From Scatavimonas merdigallinarum (lineage in GTDB: Bacteria; Bacillota; Clostridia; Oscillospirales; Acutalibacteraceae): a stretch of 18,713 nucleotides of DNA. This document shows, in pieces, positions 5,896-13,940 of this stretch. Each line of letters starts with the position of its first letter. Position 1 is the stretch's first letter. Below the pieces are notes generated by a model. It saw nothing but the letters and a program-made list of their open reading frames with translations, was not told where the DNA came from and did no database searches. Both the position numbers and the translations under genes were made by a program. The stretch spans positions 1 to 18,713 of the forward strand of contig DVFW01000005.1 in NCBI GenBank assembly GCA_018713055.1, read 5' to 3'.

Positions 5896-8271
5896 TTATT
5901 CGATATTTGTGATTTCCCAATCATCATTTACCAGATGGGTAAATCCTTGGTTTTCATCTTCATTGGGAATTGATGCAGTCCAGATGATTTCTCCGTTTTC
6001 ACCAAGGGCAGTTATTGTTAGTCCACGCAGATCAGTGTAACCATCGAGATTTTCGAGCCAGATGCGTTCGCCTTTCTTGAACAGGGAACCATCAGCGTTT
6101 TCACATCCACCACTTGAGTTAGGCATTGTAAGCTCGATGCTCTTAACACCTTCTGCACCGATGGTCAGATAATACTTGGCAGGTTCATCTACATTGGAAG
6201 AAAAACCTTCAACTTGGAGACAGTCATCTTTGAACACCAAGCGCCCCGATTGAACCAGTTCGTCAGTATTATATTTCCTTTTATCTACATAGAGGTATCC
6301 ATCAGCTTCATTAAATCTGAGGGTAAAATCGAAATTTCCTCGATCAGACAGCTCATAGCTTGCTCCGTTTGCATAGTCATAGATGATGACACGGTTATCA
6401 ATCATGCCAGAACCCCAGCTGATTGTAGAACACAATTCGGGCAGACCGTCACCGGAGAGGTCACAGAAGTATGTGTTCCAGATTGGCATCCCGGTATAAA
6501 GTGAAGTGCTTTTACTACCCTTAACAGCCAGCATCTCTCCGTAAGACCAACGGAAGGTCACATCCGGAAACTCGGTGAGGTTGATTTCAAGGCTACCGTC
6601 CCATTTCATTTCATCAGGGGTTTCAAGGTAATCAAACCATTTGGTTACGGCCGCAGTCGTATCGTTGGGTTTGAAAGCTTCTCCCGTGGAATGGAACCTT
6701 TCGCCGTCCTTAACTTTGACATAAACGAAGTTGTTGGAGTCCTGCTCAACAAACACGAGGTCATTACCGTCACATCGGAAATGGTTCACCAGCCCATAGC
6801 CGCCGTGCCCATCATCGGTCAGGATAATGCTGTCTCCATTCTGTTCCCAAGCGCCAATTCCAATATAGCTGCTGGCCATTCCTTCGTAATAGGTGAAGGT
6901 GCCATCATTATAGAGGGTGATCGTAAAGTTGCCCATGAATCCTTCGCCTTCGTAGAGATAGGTTTTTCCTGCAACCGCATTATCAGCAGAAGAAACATCT
7001 CCTCCTGCACAGATTCTACTTAAATAATCTTGGAATTCCTCATCGGATACCACATATCGTTCTTCGTTCCACTCGATATCTACCATATCATTGTCGGAGA
7101 GAGAATAACCGTTTATCCGGATATACGTGCCATCCTCCAGGAGTGCGCTGATTTGATATCCCGGTGTGAATCCACCATATTCATCGCTCTTCTTCGTGTT
7201 CTTGACCCCGGCCAGCCGAGAACTCAACTCACTAATCTGTGCGGGATTCATTTCAATAGCCACCGCGTCATCCGCATTTCGCATATCAAAATGATTTGCG
7301 GAAACGATGGTGTGTGTTGCTTCATCGAATTGGAATCCCATCGGGTTGGTCAAAAAGCAGACCGCAACGATCACACAGGCAATGACTGCCAGAATAATAA
7401 TCCAGAACGCAGGTTTCTTATAATTCATCACAGACTTCACACGATCTTTAACACCAACTTCACCAAAGGCAAGTGGGCAGGCCGCAATCATGCGACGGTT
7501 GACGCTGCAGACCACAAGAGCCTGTGCATAGTCGGCTCTCTGTTCGTTGTCGAGTTCCTTGATAACCTTTTCGTCACAGGCAAGTTCAATATCTCTACAC
7601 AGCAGCACATAGGCAAGCCACATCAGCGGATTAAACCAATGGATTGTCAGTAGGAGGAAACCCAGCGGCTTCCACCAGTGGTCTCTGCGGCGAATGTGCG
7701 CCTGCTCATGGGAAACCACATGGCTCAGATCCTGCCCATCCATGTGGTAGGGCAAATAAATCTTCGGCTTAATGATACCCAGCACAAAGGGTGATGCGAC
7801 ATTCTCACTTTGATAGATGTTATCCCGGAGGATGACCGCTTCGCTGACTTTGCAGCGCAGACGCCAATAGCTGACTGCGGTATACAGGAGAAGTGCGGCA
7901 ACACCGACCGCCCAGACGATACTCAAAATTGGAATCCAGATTTGAAGCGGATTTGCGCTGGCGCCCGGAGCAGAGGCAAGTGAACTGCCGATCACCGGAT
8001 TGATAACGTTGTTGATGGCCGCAACTCCCGTCTGGACAGAAGGCACAGTATCCATCATGATACCCGGACTGATTGTCTCTGCGCTGGGGATCAGGCTCAG
8101 CGCACTCTCTATGGAGAACGGGAAAGCCAGCCGCACTGCTACGATGCCCCAGAGCAGAACATTGACCCACTTGGGAGCCTTCTTCAAAACAAGCCTGAGT
8201 ATCAGCACAGCCAGGATAAGCCAGCTTGCAGATATGCTCATGTTGATAATTTTCAAAAAGAGTTCGTTCAT
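5896..8271 (-). CDS. BlaR1/MecR1-type M56 membrane metallopeptidase with large extracellular sensor
   Basis: This 791-residue signalling protein has four likely membrane segments (~12-30, 35-52, 110-132, 288-308) around a cytoplasmic zinc protease domain. The zinc site is H188-E-Q-A-H192, with E229 in ELACDE as the third ligand. In the family, ligand sensing outside activates the protease, which relieves repression by the partner BlaI-type repressor. The extracellular part (310-791) is about 480 residues. It has a lipocalin-like stretch (~450-540), a calcium-loop-like DLSGDGLPEL, and no visible STYK/SxxK penicillin-binding motif, so a beta-lactam is an unlikely signal. The ATG overlaps the repressor stop by 4 bases (ATGA), with GGAGG upstream. 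The product lies inside the mobile element, probably as cargo. Confidence 0.85.
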   Translation of the reverse strand: MNELFLKIINMSISASWLILAVLILRLVLKKAPKWVNVLLWGIVAVRLAFPFSIESALSLIPSAETISPGIMMDTVPSVQTGVAAINNVINPVIGSSLASAPGASANPLQIWIPILSIVWAVGVAALLLYTAVSYWRLRCKVSEAVILRDNIYQSENVASPFVLGIIKPKIYLPYHMDGQDLSHVVSHEQAHIRRRDHWWKPLGFLLLTIHWFNPLMWLAYVLLCRDIELACDEKVIKELDNEQRADYAQALVVCSVNRRMIAACPLAFGEVGVKDRVKSVMNYKKPAFWIIILAVIACVIVAVCFLTNPMGFQFDEATHTIVSANHFDMRNADDAVAIEMNPAQISELSSRLAGVKNTKKSDEYGGFTPGYQISALLEDGTYIRINGYSLSDNDMVDIEWNEERYVVSDEEFQDYLSRICAGGDVSSADNAVAGKTYLYEGEGFMGNFTITLYNDGTFTYYEGMASSYIGIGAWEQNGDSIILTDDGHGGYGLVNHFRCDGNDLVFVEQDSNNFVYVKVKDGERFHSTGEAFKPNDTTAAVTKWFDYLETPDEMKWDGSLEINLTEFPDVTFRWSYGEMLAVKGSKSTSLYTGMPIWNTYFCDLSGDGLPELCSTISWGSGMIDNRVIIYDYANGASYELSDRGNFDFTLRFNEADGYLYVDKRKYNTDELVQSGRLVFKDDCLQVEGFSSNVDEPAKYYLTIGAEGVKSIELTMPNSSGGCENADGSLFKKGERIWLENLDGYTDLRGLTITALGENGEIIWTASIPNEDENQGFTHLVNDDWEITNIE

Positions 8272-8639
8272 TGTGAACCTCCTTTCCTGATGCGGTCGAT
8301 CATGCGCTGTACCTCATCAAGCTCATCTTCGGACATAGCCTGATGCTTTGTAAAAGCAGCGATAAAGGCAGGCAGAGAACCCTCGAATTTCTTCTCAACC
8401 AGTTCATCGATCTCACACGCCTGGGCTTCATCTTTGGAAACGAGAGAAGTAACAGTGCCATTGTCATTCTTCAGCACACCACGCTCTCCAAGACGCTTGA
8501 TGACGGTATAGGTGGTAGTTCTTTTCCAGCCAAGCTGCTCTTGGCACAGCTTTACAAGCCGGACAGCAGTAACCGGCTCATGCTCCCACATAATCAAACA
8601 AAAACGATATTCACTTTCGTGAATCTTCGGAAAATCCAT
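8268..8639 (-). CDS. BlaI/MecI-family transcriptional repressor
   Basis: This 123-residue winged-helix repressor has the family layout. An N-terminal DNA-binding domain includes ESEYRFCLIMWEHEPVTA and RTTTYTVIKRLGERGVL. A C-terminal dimerisation helix region follows from about residue 75. Family members bind short palindromes as dimers and are cut by the partner M56 protease. The ATG at 8639 has AAGGAGGG 8 bases upstream; the frame extends to 8675, but that would place the start inside the promoter. Its stop overlaps the M56 start, giving a tight two-gene operon. Two matching operators (8655-8670 and 8681-8696) lie just upstream, so it should repress its own operon. Confidence 0.9.
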   Translation of the reverse strand: MDFPKIHESEYRFCLIMWEHEPVTAVRLVKLCQEQLGWKRTTTYTVIKRLGERGVLKNDNGTVTSLVSKDEAQACEIDELVEKKFEGSLPAFIAAFTKHQAMSEDELDEVQRMIDRIRKGGSQ

Positions 8640-8654
8640 ATTCACGCCCTCCTT

Positions 8655-8702
8655 GTCTACGCTATTAGACTTCAAATATAGTCTACCACATTAGACAATC
8701 AA
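8655..8702 (-). promoter_or_regulatory. Promoter of the repressor/M56 operon with two operators
   Basis: Read on the minus strand: -35 TTGATT (8697-8702), a 16-base spacer that is exactly operator 1, GTCTAATGTGGTAGAC (8681-8696), then -10 TATATT (8675-8680). Operator 2, GTCTAATAGCGTAGAC (8655-8670), lies just downstream and directly precedes the AAGGAGGG. The two share 13 of 16 bases and the palindromic ends GTCTA/TAGAC, with centres 26 bases apart. Repressor bound at operator 1 would block polymerase. The BlaI family is known to use paired palindromic operators; the exact sequence seen here is a prediction. Confidence 0.8.
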
Positions 8703-8729
8703 AATCAATAGAGTTCACAGAAAAGATAC

Positions 8730-8764
8730 AAAAAATTGCCCGAAGGATTTCTCCCACGGGCAAT
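8730..8764 (-). terminator. Rho-independent terminator of the DUF6061-like gene
   Basis: ATTGCCCG (8735-8742) pairs with CGGGCAAT (8757-8764). On the minus strand the stem is followed by TTTTTT. It starts 7 bases past the stop of the 8772 gene and separates that gene from the repressor promoter. Confidence 0.8.
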
Positions 8765-8771
8765 GAGGTGT

Positions 8772-9020
8772 TCAACTGTCTAAAGGTTTATACTCTGTGA
8801 CGGTTTTCAAATAGGCTTCCGGATTACCATTCAGAATAAGGTCAGCATATTCCAGCGGCGCATTGTAGATCAGATAGTCAAGCTCTGACCGCTGATACAT
8901 ATTGTCGGCGACCTCATTCTCTACCGCAATCGTATCAATGGCAATCATGCTGCCATCAAAAAATTTTAGTTCCACACAGGCATTGTCCATATTAAACTCA
9001 CAAGAAATCAATCTATCCAT
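8772..9020 (-). CDS. Small DUF6061-like protein
   Basis: This 82-residue acidic protein includes FFDGSMIAIDTIAVENEVADN and YQRSELDYLIYN. I recognise it from memory as like the DUF6061 family of short proteins carried by Clostridia mobile elements; function is unknown. There is no signal peptide or membrane segment. The ATG at 9020 has TGGAGG upstream. Only 24 bases separate it from the rlmD stop codon, on the same strand and with no visible terminator between, so it may be read from the rlmD transcript. If so, host transcription would express the first gene inside the element. A terminator follows it. Confidence 0.75.
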   Translation of the reverse strand: MDRLISCEFNMDNACVELKFFDGSMIAIDTIAVENEVADNMYQRSELDYLIYNAPLEYADLILNGNPEAYLKTVTEYKPLDS

Positions 9021-9044
9021 AAGAAACCTCCATTTTTCGGGATG

Positions 9045-10685
9045 TTAGATCATCCCAAAATATTTGAATGCTTCTCGGATTGCTTTCTCTTTTTCCGGCG
9101 GACACTGGGGCTGTCTGGAATCCTCGGATTTCGGCAGATTGTAGTTTTTGCCTACCTCAATCCCACATTTCCGTTTAATTTGTGAGATATAGAGGTTGGA
9201 CACCTTTAACCCGGTATGCTCCAAAACATACTCCTTGATCTGCGGATAGGTAGCTCCATCTTGGAACTCCGACATATCCATATCTTCCAAAGAGAACTCA
9301 ACCCGAATCTTTTTCGAGTCGACCTCACCCTTGGAAAGCAAGACAACCGTCTCAACATGTGCTGTTCTTGGAAACATATCCACAGGGGTCACCGTCTGCG
9401 GTATATAACCGCTTTGGGAGAATGCTTTTAAGTCGCGCGCAAGGGTCGCCGGGTCGCAGGAAACATAAACCACCTTTTTGGGGCGCATGCCGGCGACTAT
9501 ATCCACCAGCACACGGTCGCAGCCCTTTCTGGGCGGATCCAGAACAATTACGTCTGGTATTATGCCTTCCTGTTTCAGCATTTGTGCCGCCTGAACGGCG
9601 TCTGCACAGATAAAGCGTGCATTTTTTATACCGTTATATGCTGCATTTTCCTCAGCATCAAGCACTGCCTGCTTCACTGCTTCAACACCGATTACCATGC
9701 CCGCCCGTCCAGCCATGGTCAGGCCGATGGTGCCCGTGCCGCAATAAAGGTCTAAAAGCGTTTCGCCCGGTTCGAGCGCCGCGTATTCCCCGGCCTTCTC
9801 ATACAGCCGTTCCGCCTGTTGCGCATTAATCTGATAAAAAGACAAAGGAGAAAGCTTAAAACGCAACCCACACAAAATATCTGTAATAAAGCCCGGTCCA
9901 TAAACGGTACGGCATGTTTTTCCCAATATAACGTTTGTCCTTTCACGGTTTATATTGATAATCAGACTTTGAAAACCCTCTATTTTTTCCTGCAAGCTCT
10001 GTGCAAGCGCCTGTTCGCCTTCCAGTTTTTCGCCGTTTATAACCAGACATACCATCAGCTCACCGGTTTTCTCACCATAGCGCAAATAGACATGGCGCAA
10101 TTTGCCCGTATGCGACTGTTCATTATATACAGAAAGATTATATTGGACGGCCCATTCCCGTATAACGGCAAGCGTCTGTGCAAAAGCAGGCGGTTGCAGC
10201 CTGCAGCCGTTGCATTCAACAATCCTGTGGCTTTTAAAGGCATAAAACCCAAAAAGAAGCCTGCCGTCCTTCCCACGCCCTGCAGGAAACTGCGCTTTAT
10301 TTCGATAGCCTTCCGTATTTGGCGCGCCTATAATGGGATCAACCCTGATCTGTGTAAAACCGCCAATCCGCGCAAGCGCGTCTTTGACCCGCTGTTCCTT
10401 GATAGCAAGTTCGCTTTCGTAGCCGATATGCCTGTAAACACAGCCGCCGCAGCTCTTAAAGGCTTCGCAGTCTGCAGGGATTCTTGCCGGAGAGGGTGTA
10501 AGGATCTCTTCTATTTTTCCAATTACATAGTTCTTTGATGTTTTGATAATTTTAACCTTTAGCCGGTCGCCAACGGCTGTGTTTGCAACAAATACCGCGA
10601 TACCGGCATAACGTCCCACACCGCTGCCCTGGGCTGTCATGCCGGTAATTGTAAGTTCTATACAATCGTTTTTTTTAAGTGTCAA
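9045..10685 (-). CDS. rlmD: 23S rRNA (uracil-5-)-methyltransferase RlmD/RumA type, with element-derived C-terminal tail
   Basis: The enzyme transfers methyl from S-adenosylmethionine to C5 of a 23S rRNA uridine. Visible are a TRAM domain (1-60), iron-sulfur cysteines C73, C79, C82 and C161, the SAM motif LDLYCGTGTIGL (about 322-333), DPPRKGC and the catalytic C410 in YVSCDPATLARDL. The usual protein would end near HVETVVLLS (about 443-451). Here it continues for about 94 residues (KKIRVEFSLEDMD ... FKYFGMI), making 546 in all. I read this tail as supplied by the integrated element, which keeps the frame open after insertion. The start is TTG at 10685, with a weak GGATGAG upstream; an in-frame TGA three codons upstream rules out a longer protein. 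It lies 27 bases after the transglutaminase-like gene. Confidence 0.9.
   Translation of the reverse strand: MTLKKNDCIELTITGMTAQGSGVGRYAGIAVFVANTAVGDRLKVKIIKTSKNYVIGKIEEILTPSPARIPADCEAFKSCGGCVYRHIGYESELAIKEQRVKDALARIGGFTQIRVDPIIGAPNTEGYRNKAQFPAGRGKDGRLLFGFYAFKSHRIVECNGCRLQPPAFAQTLAVIREWAVQYNLSVYNEQSHTGKLRHVYLRYGEKTGELMVCLVINGEKLEGEQALAQSLQEKIEGFQSLIININRERTNVILGKTCRTVYGPGFITDILCGLRFKLSPLSFYQINAQQAERLYEKAGEYAALEPGETLLDLYCGTGTIGLTMAGRAGMVIGVEAVKQAVLDAEENAAYNGIKNARFICADAVQAAQMLKQEGIIPDVIVLDPPRKGCDRVLVDIVAGMRPKKVVYVSCDPATLARDLKAFSQSGYIPQTVTPVDMFPRTAHVETVVLLSKGEVDSKKIRVEFSLEDMDMSEFQDGATYPQIKEYVLEHTGLKVSNLYISQIKRKCGIEVGKNYNLPKSEDSRQPQCPPEKEKAIREAFKYFGMI
9320..9360. other. Inferred element-chromosome junction (attachment site) in the rlmD 3' end
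   Basis: The conserved RlmD ending HVETVVLLS is encoded at about 9333-9359. Downstream, the reading frame passes into the extra tail, beginning GEVDSKKIR at 9329. In elements that integrate in rlmD, the shared core lies in this conserved 3' part of the gene. The exact core and its second copy cannot be seen because the other end of the element is outside the window. Confidence 0.5.
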
Positions 10686-10712
10686 ATGTTCTCATCCGTT
10701 TCTGTTTTGTCT

Positions 10713-12227
10713 TTAAGCAGCCGTTTGAAAGCCGCTGATCATACCTGCAATTTTTCTTTGGATTTGTGTAACGTCATATGCCGAAACTTCTCCGTCGCGG
10801 TTTACATCTGCAGCGTCAAACTGTTGTTGTGTCAGTTCCAGTATTTTGGCAATCTTCTTCTGTGCCAGCAATACGTCCGACACGGAAATAACGCCGTCGC
10901 CGTTTACATCGCCCAAAGTATAGGAAGATTGCTCCACATCGAAAGAAGTATCCAAAATCCCGGCATCATGGCAAAGCGTTTCTTCTGCCGTTGGGCTTGT
11001 TTTCAATGCGTAGACCAGTTCACCGTCAATAAATTGAATTCCGTATATATAGCCCTGCGCGTCTTTTGGAAGCTCAAATACCGCCTTGTTGTCTGTCCCG
11101 TCCGGCTTGATGGAATAAATTTTTGTGTCTGTATTATAGTACAGCAGGCCATTTGCCTGTACAAGATTTGCGTAATATTCCGTATAGTACACTGATGGGT
11201 TCCCCCAGTAAAACCATTTTCCCTGTGTCGAGGGAAGCTGTTGGGTCTGGTTCGTTTGCGCATTCCATTTCATCAGCACTCCGTCGTTTGATATATAGAA
11301 AAGCCCGTCGTCCAGTGCAATAAAAGCAGTACTGACGGTGTTCCAGAAATATTCATCGTATTTTGTATTGTCTGCAGTCTTGTCCGCATCCCATCCGCTG
11401 TAGCCGTTTGCACGCATGGCCGCGTCGCTTTTCAAGAAGTTTTGGTGCCTCACACGCCCCAGCATATCCGGCAGGGGGTCGTCCCATGTAGGATCCATAT
11501 GATACCAGCTGCCGTCGAGCTCAACAAGCGTCCATCCGTGATTCATTGGATCGCTGTTGACAAAATTGCATGGAATGTTGAGCAAATCAAACAAGTACTT
11601 GCTTGCAAGCGCATATCCCTGACATACGGCGCGCCGGTTGATCAGGCACCCGTATATATTGTAAGAATCACGGGATAATTCCACATCATAAGAGCAATTG
11701 AGCGCAAGATAATCGTGAATATACAAAATTTTTTCCAGATCGCTTTGTAGTTTTCCTGCCATGTCCATAATTTGGGACACTTTTTTGTCAATCTCTTTTT
11801 TCATGGTTTCAGCTGTTTCCAGGCTGTACAAATAGTGCAATTCCATACTGTAAATGATGAAAGAATCCTGATCATACTGGCATTCCACATAGGGATCCAG
11901 ATAAAAAAACTGCGGGTTTCCATAAAGCAGATCTGCAAATAGATTTGCAAACTGGTCTAATGGAATGTTATATTGGTCAATTCTAACGGAAGACATATAA
12001 TTGGAAACACCTTGTTCCAGCTTTTCCAACGCCGCCGCATATTGCGGTTGTTCCGCCCGCGCGCCCGAAAGCGAAATGCCACTTTGGAACAGGGAGAGCT
12101 CCAAAGATGCACTTGCCACAGACGCCTGCTCGGGCTTTTCTCCTCTCTGCTCTGCCGCAAGCGCGCAAAAAGGCGCGGTGCTTAAAAGTAACGACAAAAT
12201 TAAAGTAATTGCTACAAGCCGTTTCAT
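10713..12227 (-). CDS. Secreted transglutaminase-like protein with C-terminal dockerin
   Basis: This 504-residue exported protein has a signal peptide (1-25, hydrophobic core VAITLILSLLLS, cut near ALAA). A transglutaminase/protease-like domain follows, with the triad C202 (RAVCQGYA), H230 (NHGWTLVELDG) and D245 (HMDPTWDD). Residues ~305-435 look like beta repeats of the kind that report a bound state. The end is a type I dockerin (~440-500) with two calcium-loop repeats, DVNGDGVISVSDV and DVNRDGEVSAYDV. A dockerin docks to a cohesin on a scaffold or the cell surface. The ATG at 12227 follows AGGGGG; a longer frame to 12293 adds a non-signal stretch and was rejected. rlmD follows in the same direction. 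The substrate is unknown: peptide cleavage and cross-linking are both possible. Confidence 0.85.
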   Translation of the reverse strand: MKRLVAITLILSLLLSTAPFCALAAEQRGEKPEQASVASASLELSLFQSGISLSGARAEQPQYAAALEKLEQGVSNYMSSVRIDQYNIPLDQFANLFADLLYGNPQFFYLDPYVECQYDQDSFIIYSMELHYLYSLETAETMKKEIDKKVSQIMDMAGKLQSDLEKILYIHDYLALNCSYDVELSRDSYNIYGCLINRRAVCQGYALASKYLFDLLNIPCNFVNSDPMNHGWTLVELDGSWYHMDPTWDDPLPDMLGRVRHQNFLKSDAAMRANGYSGWDADKTADNTKYDEYFWNTVSTAFIALDDGLFYISNDGVLMKWNAQTNQTQQLPSTQGKWFYWGNPSVYYTEYYANLVQANGLLYYNTDTKIYSIKPDGTDNKAVFELPKDAQGYIYGIQFIDGELVYALKTSPTAEETLCHDAGILDTSFDVEQSSYTLGDVNGDGVISVSDVLLAQKKIAKILELTQQQFDAADVNRDGEVSAYDVTQIQRKIAGMISGFQTAA

Positions 12228-12264
12228 AAAACAGCCCCCTTTTTTATATGCCTTGTTTTTATTG

Positions 12265-12293
12265 ATTGTAACATTTTTACATATAACAGGCAA
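12265..12293 (-). promoter_or_regulatory. Promoter for the transglutaminase-dockerin gene
   Basis: On the minus strand, TTGCCT (12288-12293), a 17-base spacer and TACAAT (12265-12270), preceded by TGT as an extended -10. Transcription would start about 30 bases before the ATG at 12227. Confidence 0.7.
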
Positions 12294-12395
12294 TACGTTT
12301 TTATCTTTTTAATCGAAGAAATACAAAGTAAGCAAATTTTTTGAGAAATTGTGAAAGAAAATAAAAAAGGTATTTATTTTATGCGGCTTGCGTTA

Positions 12396-12401
12396 TATAA
12401 T
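12396..12401 (+). promoter_or_regulatory. -10 element for murC
   Basis: TATAAT lies at 12396-12401; the -35 region is weak (TTTATT-like). A start of transcription near 12408 would leave almost no leader for the ATG at 12412. This favours the TTG at 12436 as the murC start. Confidence 0.5.
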
Positions 12402-12435
12402 AGAATGTACTATGTGCGTGATTGGGAGTGTTAAT

Positions 12436-13824
12436 TTGTATACCGAAAAGCTTCTGGATGATGTGCATCACATCCATTTTATCGGCATTGGCGGGTCTGG
12501 TATGTGCCCGCTTGCAGAAATTTTGAAAGCAGAAGGTTTTGAACTGAGCGGGTCGGATATGAATGAATCTGACACGCTTGACAGAATAAAATCTTATGGA
12601 ATCCGGGTATATATGGGACACAGGGCGGAAAACATACAGGGCGCGCAGCTTGTTGTCTATTCTGCCGCAATCAAAGATAATAATCCCGAACTGCAGGCGG
12701 CGCGAATATCCGGTATTCCTGCTATAGAGCGCAGCGTTATGCTGGGGCTTGTAACACGGCGCTACAACCGCTCGATTGCAATAGCCGGCACACACGGAAA
12801 AACAACTACAACGGCAATGCTTACGCAGGTACTGATCGGCAGCGGCTTTGACCCTTCGGCGATTATTGGTGGAAAACTGCCATATATAGGCGGGAACAGC
12901 TATGTTGGGCAGTCTGATATTATTGTGTGCGAAGCCTGTGAGTATGTAGATACCTTTTTGCAGCTGACGCCAGCCATCTCTGTAATTTTAAATATTGACG
13001 CAGACCACCTGGATTACTTTAAAAATTTAAGCAATATTAAGCGTTCTTTTCATCGTTTTGCCTGCCAAACCTCCAGGCTTCTGGTGATAAATGGGGACGA
13101 TGCAAATACACTGGAAGCAATCAACGGCGTACCACTGGAAACCATTCGTTATGGTTTTAACCAGGACAATGATTACTATGCAGCAAATTTAACGGTAACC
13201 CACGGCGCCGTACAACATTTTGACCTGATGCATAAAGGAAAAAAGCTTACGTCTGTAACACTGAATATACCAGGAAAACACAATGTGCTCAATGCACTTG
13301 CAGCCGCCTGTGTCGCTCTATTCCTTGGGGATTCTCCACGCACAGTTGCAGAAAATCTGGAAAAATTCACGGGGGTACACCGGCGCTTTGAAATTTTGGG
13401 TAAACCGTGCGGTATTACCATTGCAGATGACTTCGCCCACCACCCAACGGAACTGACGGCAACCCTGAACGCCGCAATGTCTATGGGGTTTGCCCGCGTA
13501 TGGGCCGTTTTTCAGCCGCATACCTATTCCAGAACCGCATTGCTTCTTGATGATTTTGCAAAGGCGCTTTCCATACCAGACAAGGCGGTTATCTCTGAGA
13601 TCCTCGCCGTAAGGGAAGAAAACACCTATAACATATATGCCAAAGATCTTTCAGAAAAGGTACCGGGCAGCGTGTGGTTTAAAACCTTTGAGGAAATTAC
13701 AGAATATATATGCCAAAACGCTCAAACCGGAGATCTTGTGTTGACGCTTGGCGGCGGAAATGTTTATATGTGCGCCAACATGCTCTTTAAAGCGCTTACG
13801 GCAAAAGAATTCAGTGAAGAATAA
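12436..13824 (+). CDS. murC: UDP-N-acetylmuramate--L-alanine ligase
   Basis: MurC adds L-alanine to UDP-MurNAc with ATP, the first step of the peptidoglycan stem peptide, in the cytoplasm. The Mur ligase layout is complete. An N-terminal Rossmann domain begins HIHFIGIGGSGM and includes GSDMNES. The ATP loop is GTHGKTTTTAML. The central domain has ACEYVDTFL and NIDADHLDYF, and the C-terminal domain has HRRFEILG, ADDFAHHPTE and FQPHTYSRT. At about 462 residues it has the usual length. I chose TTG at 12436 because GGGAGTG lies 5-7 bases before it and the product then begins like other MurC proteins. ATG at 12412 (8 codons more) is the alternative but has no ribosome binding site. It is divergent from the transglutaminase-dockerin gene and convergent with htrA. 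Confidence 0.93.
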   Translation: MYTEKLLDDVHHIHFIGIGGSGMCPLAEILKAEGFELSGSDMNESDTLDRIKSYGIRVYMGHRAENIQGAQLVVYSAAIKDNNPELQAARISGIPAIERSVMLGLVTRRYNRSIAIAGTHGKTTTTAMLTQVLIGSGFDPSAIIGGKLPYIGGNSYVGQSDIIVCEACEYVDTFLQLTPAISVILNIDADHLDYFKNLSNIKRSFHRFACQTSRLLVINGDDANTLEAINGVPLETIRYGFNQDNDYYAANLTVTHGAVQHFDLMHKGKKLTSVTLNIPGKHNVLNALAAACVALFLGDSPRTVAENLEKFTGVHRRFEILGKPCGITIADDFAHHPTELTATLNAAMSMGFARVWAVFQPHTYSRTALLLDDFAKALSIPDKAVISEILAVREENTYNIYAKDLSEKVPGSVWFKTFEEITEYICQNAQTGDLVLTLGGGNVYMCANMLFKALTAKEFSEE

Positions 13825-13844
13825 AAAACTTGCAGAGGCACGTC

Positions 13845-13895
13845 GAAAGCCGCTATGCCGCAGGATGTTTTATATCCTGCGGCATAGTGGCTTTC
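13845..13895 (+). terminator. 22-bp hairpin downstream of murC
   Basis: Arms 13845-13866 and 13874-13895 pair at all 22 positions around the loop GTTTTAT, with one G-T pair (13852). That pair is a wobble only in a plus-strand RNA, so the hairpin fits murC mRNA. No U-run follows directly, so it may stabilise the 3' end rather than terminate. Confidence 0.5.
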
Positions 13896-13907
13896 ACACA
13901 TTATGAT

Positions 13908-13940
13908 AAAGAGGAAACTGTAAAACTCTCTTTTTTATTT
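13908..13940 (+). terminator. Weak Rho-independent terminator for murC
   Basis: AAAGAG (13908-13913) pairs with CTCTTT (13928-13933) and is followed by a T-rich run (TTTATTTTT). The stem is short, so the upstream 22-bp hairpin may assist it. It ends just at the stop of the convergent htrA gene. Confidence 0.4.

Larger units (their letters stand above)
1..9340. mobile_element. Right-hand part of an integrated mobile element (probable ICE), incomplete
   Basis: The genes from the left edge to about 9340 are accessory in character: a split CHC2 primase and D5/P4 helicase, a zinc-finger protein, a nuclease-like protein, a sigma-like factor, a BlaI/M56 pair and a DUF6061-like protein. To the right lie housekeeping genes (rlmD body, murC, htrA, ferritin, PPIase). 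The boundary is inferred from the rlmD 3' end, whose product continues about 94 residues past the usual RlmD C-terminus. From knowledge of Firmicutes elements, the 3' end of rlmD (rumA) is a known integration site for integrative conjugative elements. No integrase, relaxase or conjugation gene is visible here, and the left end is outside the window, so the exact class of element is unproven. Confidence 0.6.

Noticed and set aside
5896..8639. Reading the BlaI/M56 pair as a beta-lactam resistance operon
   Set aside because: No beta-lactamase or PBP2a-like gene adjoins it, and no penicillin-binding motif is visible in the extracellular region.
9819..10538. 239-codon plus-strand frame inside rlmD
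   Set aside because: It is antisense to clear RlmD catalytic and iron-sulfur motifs and has no ribosome binding site.
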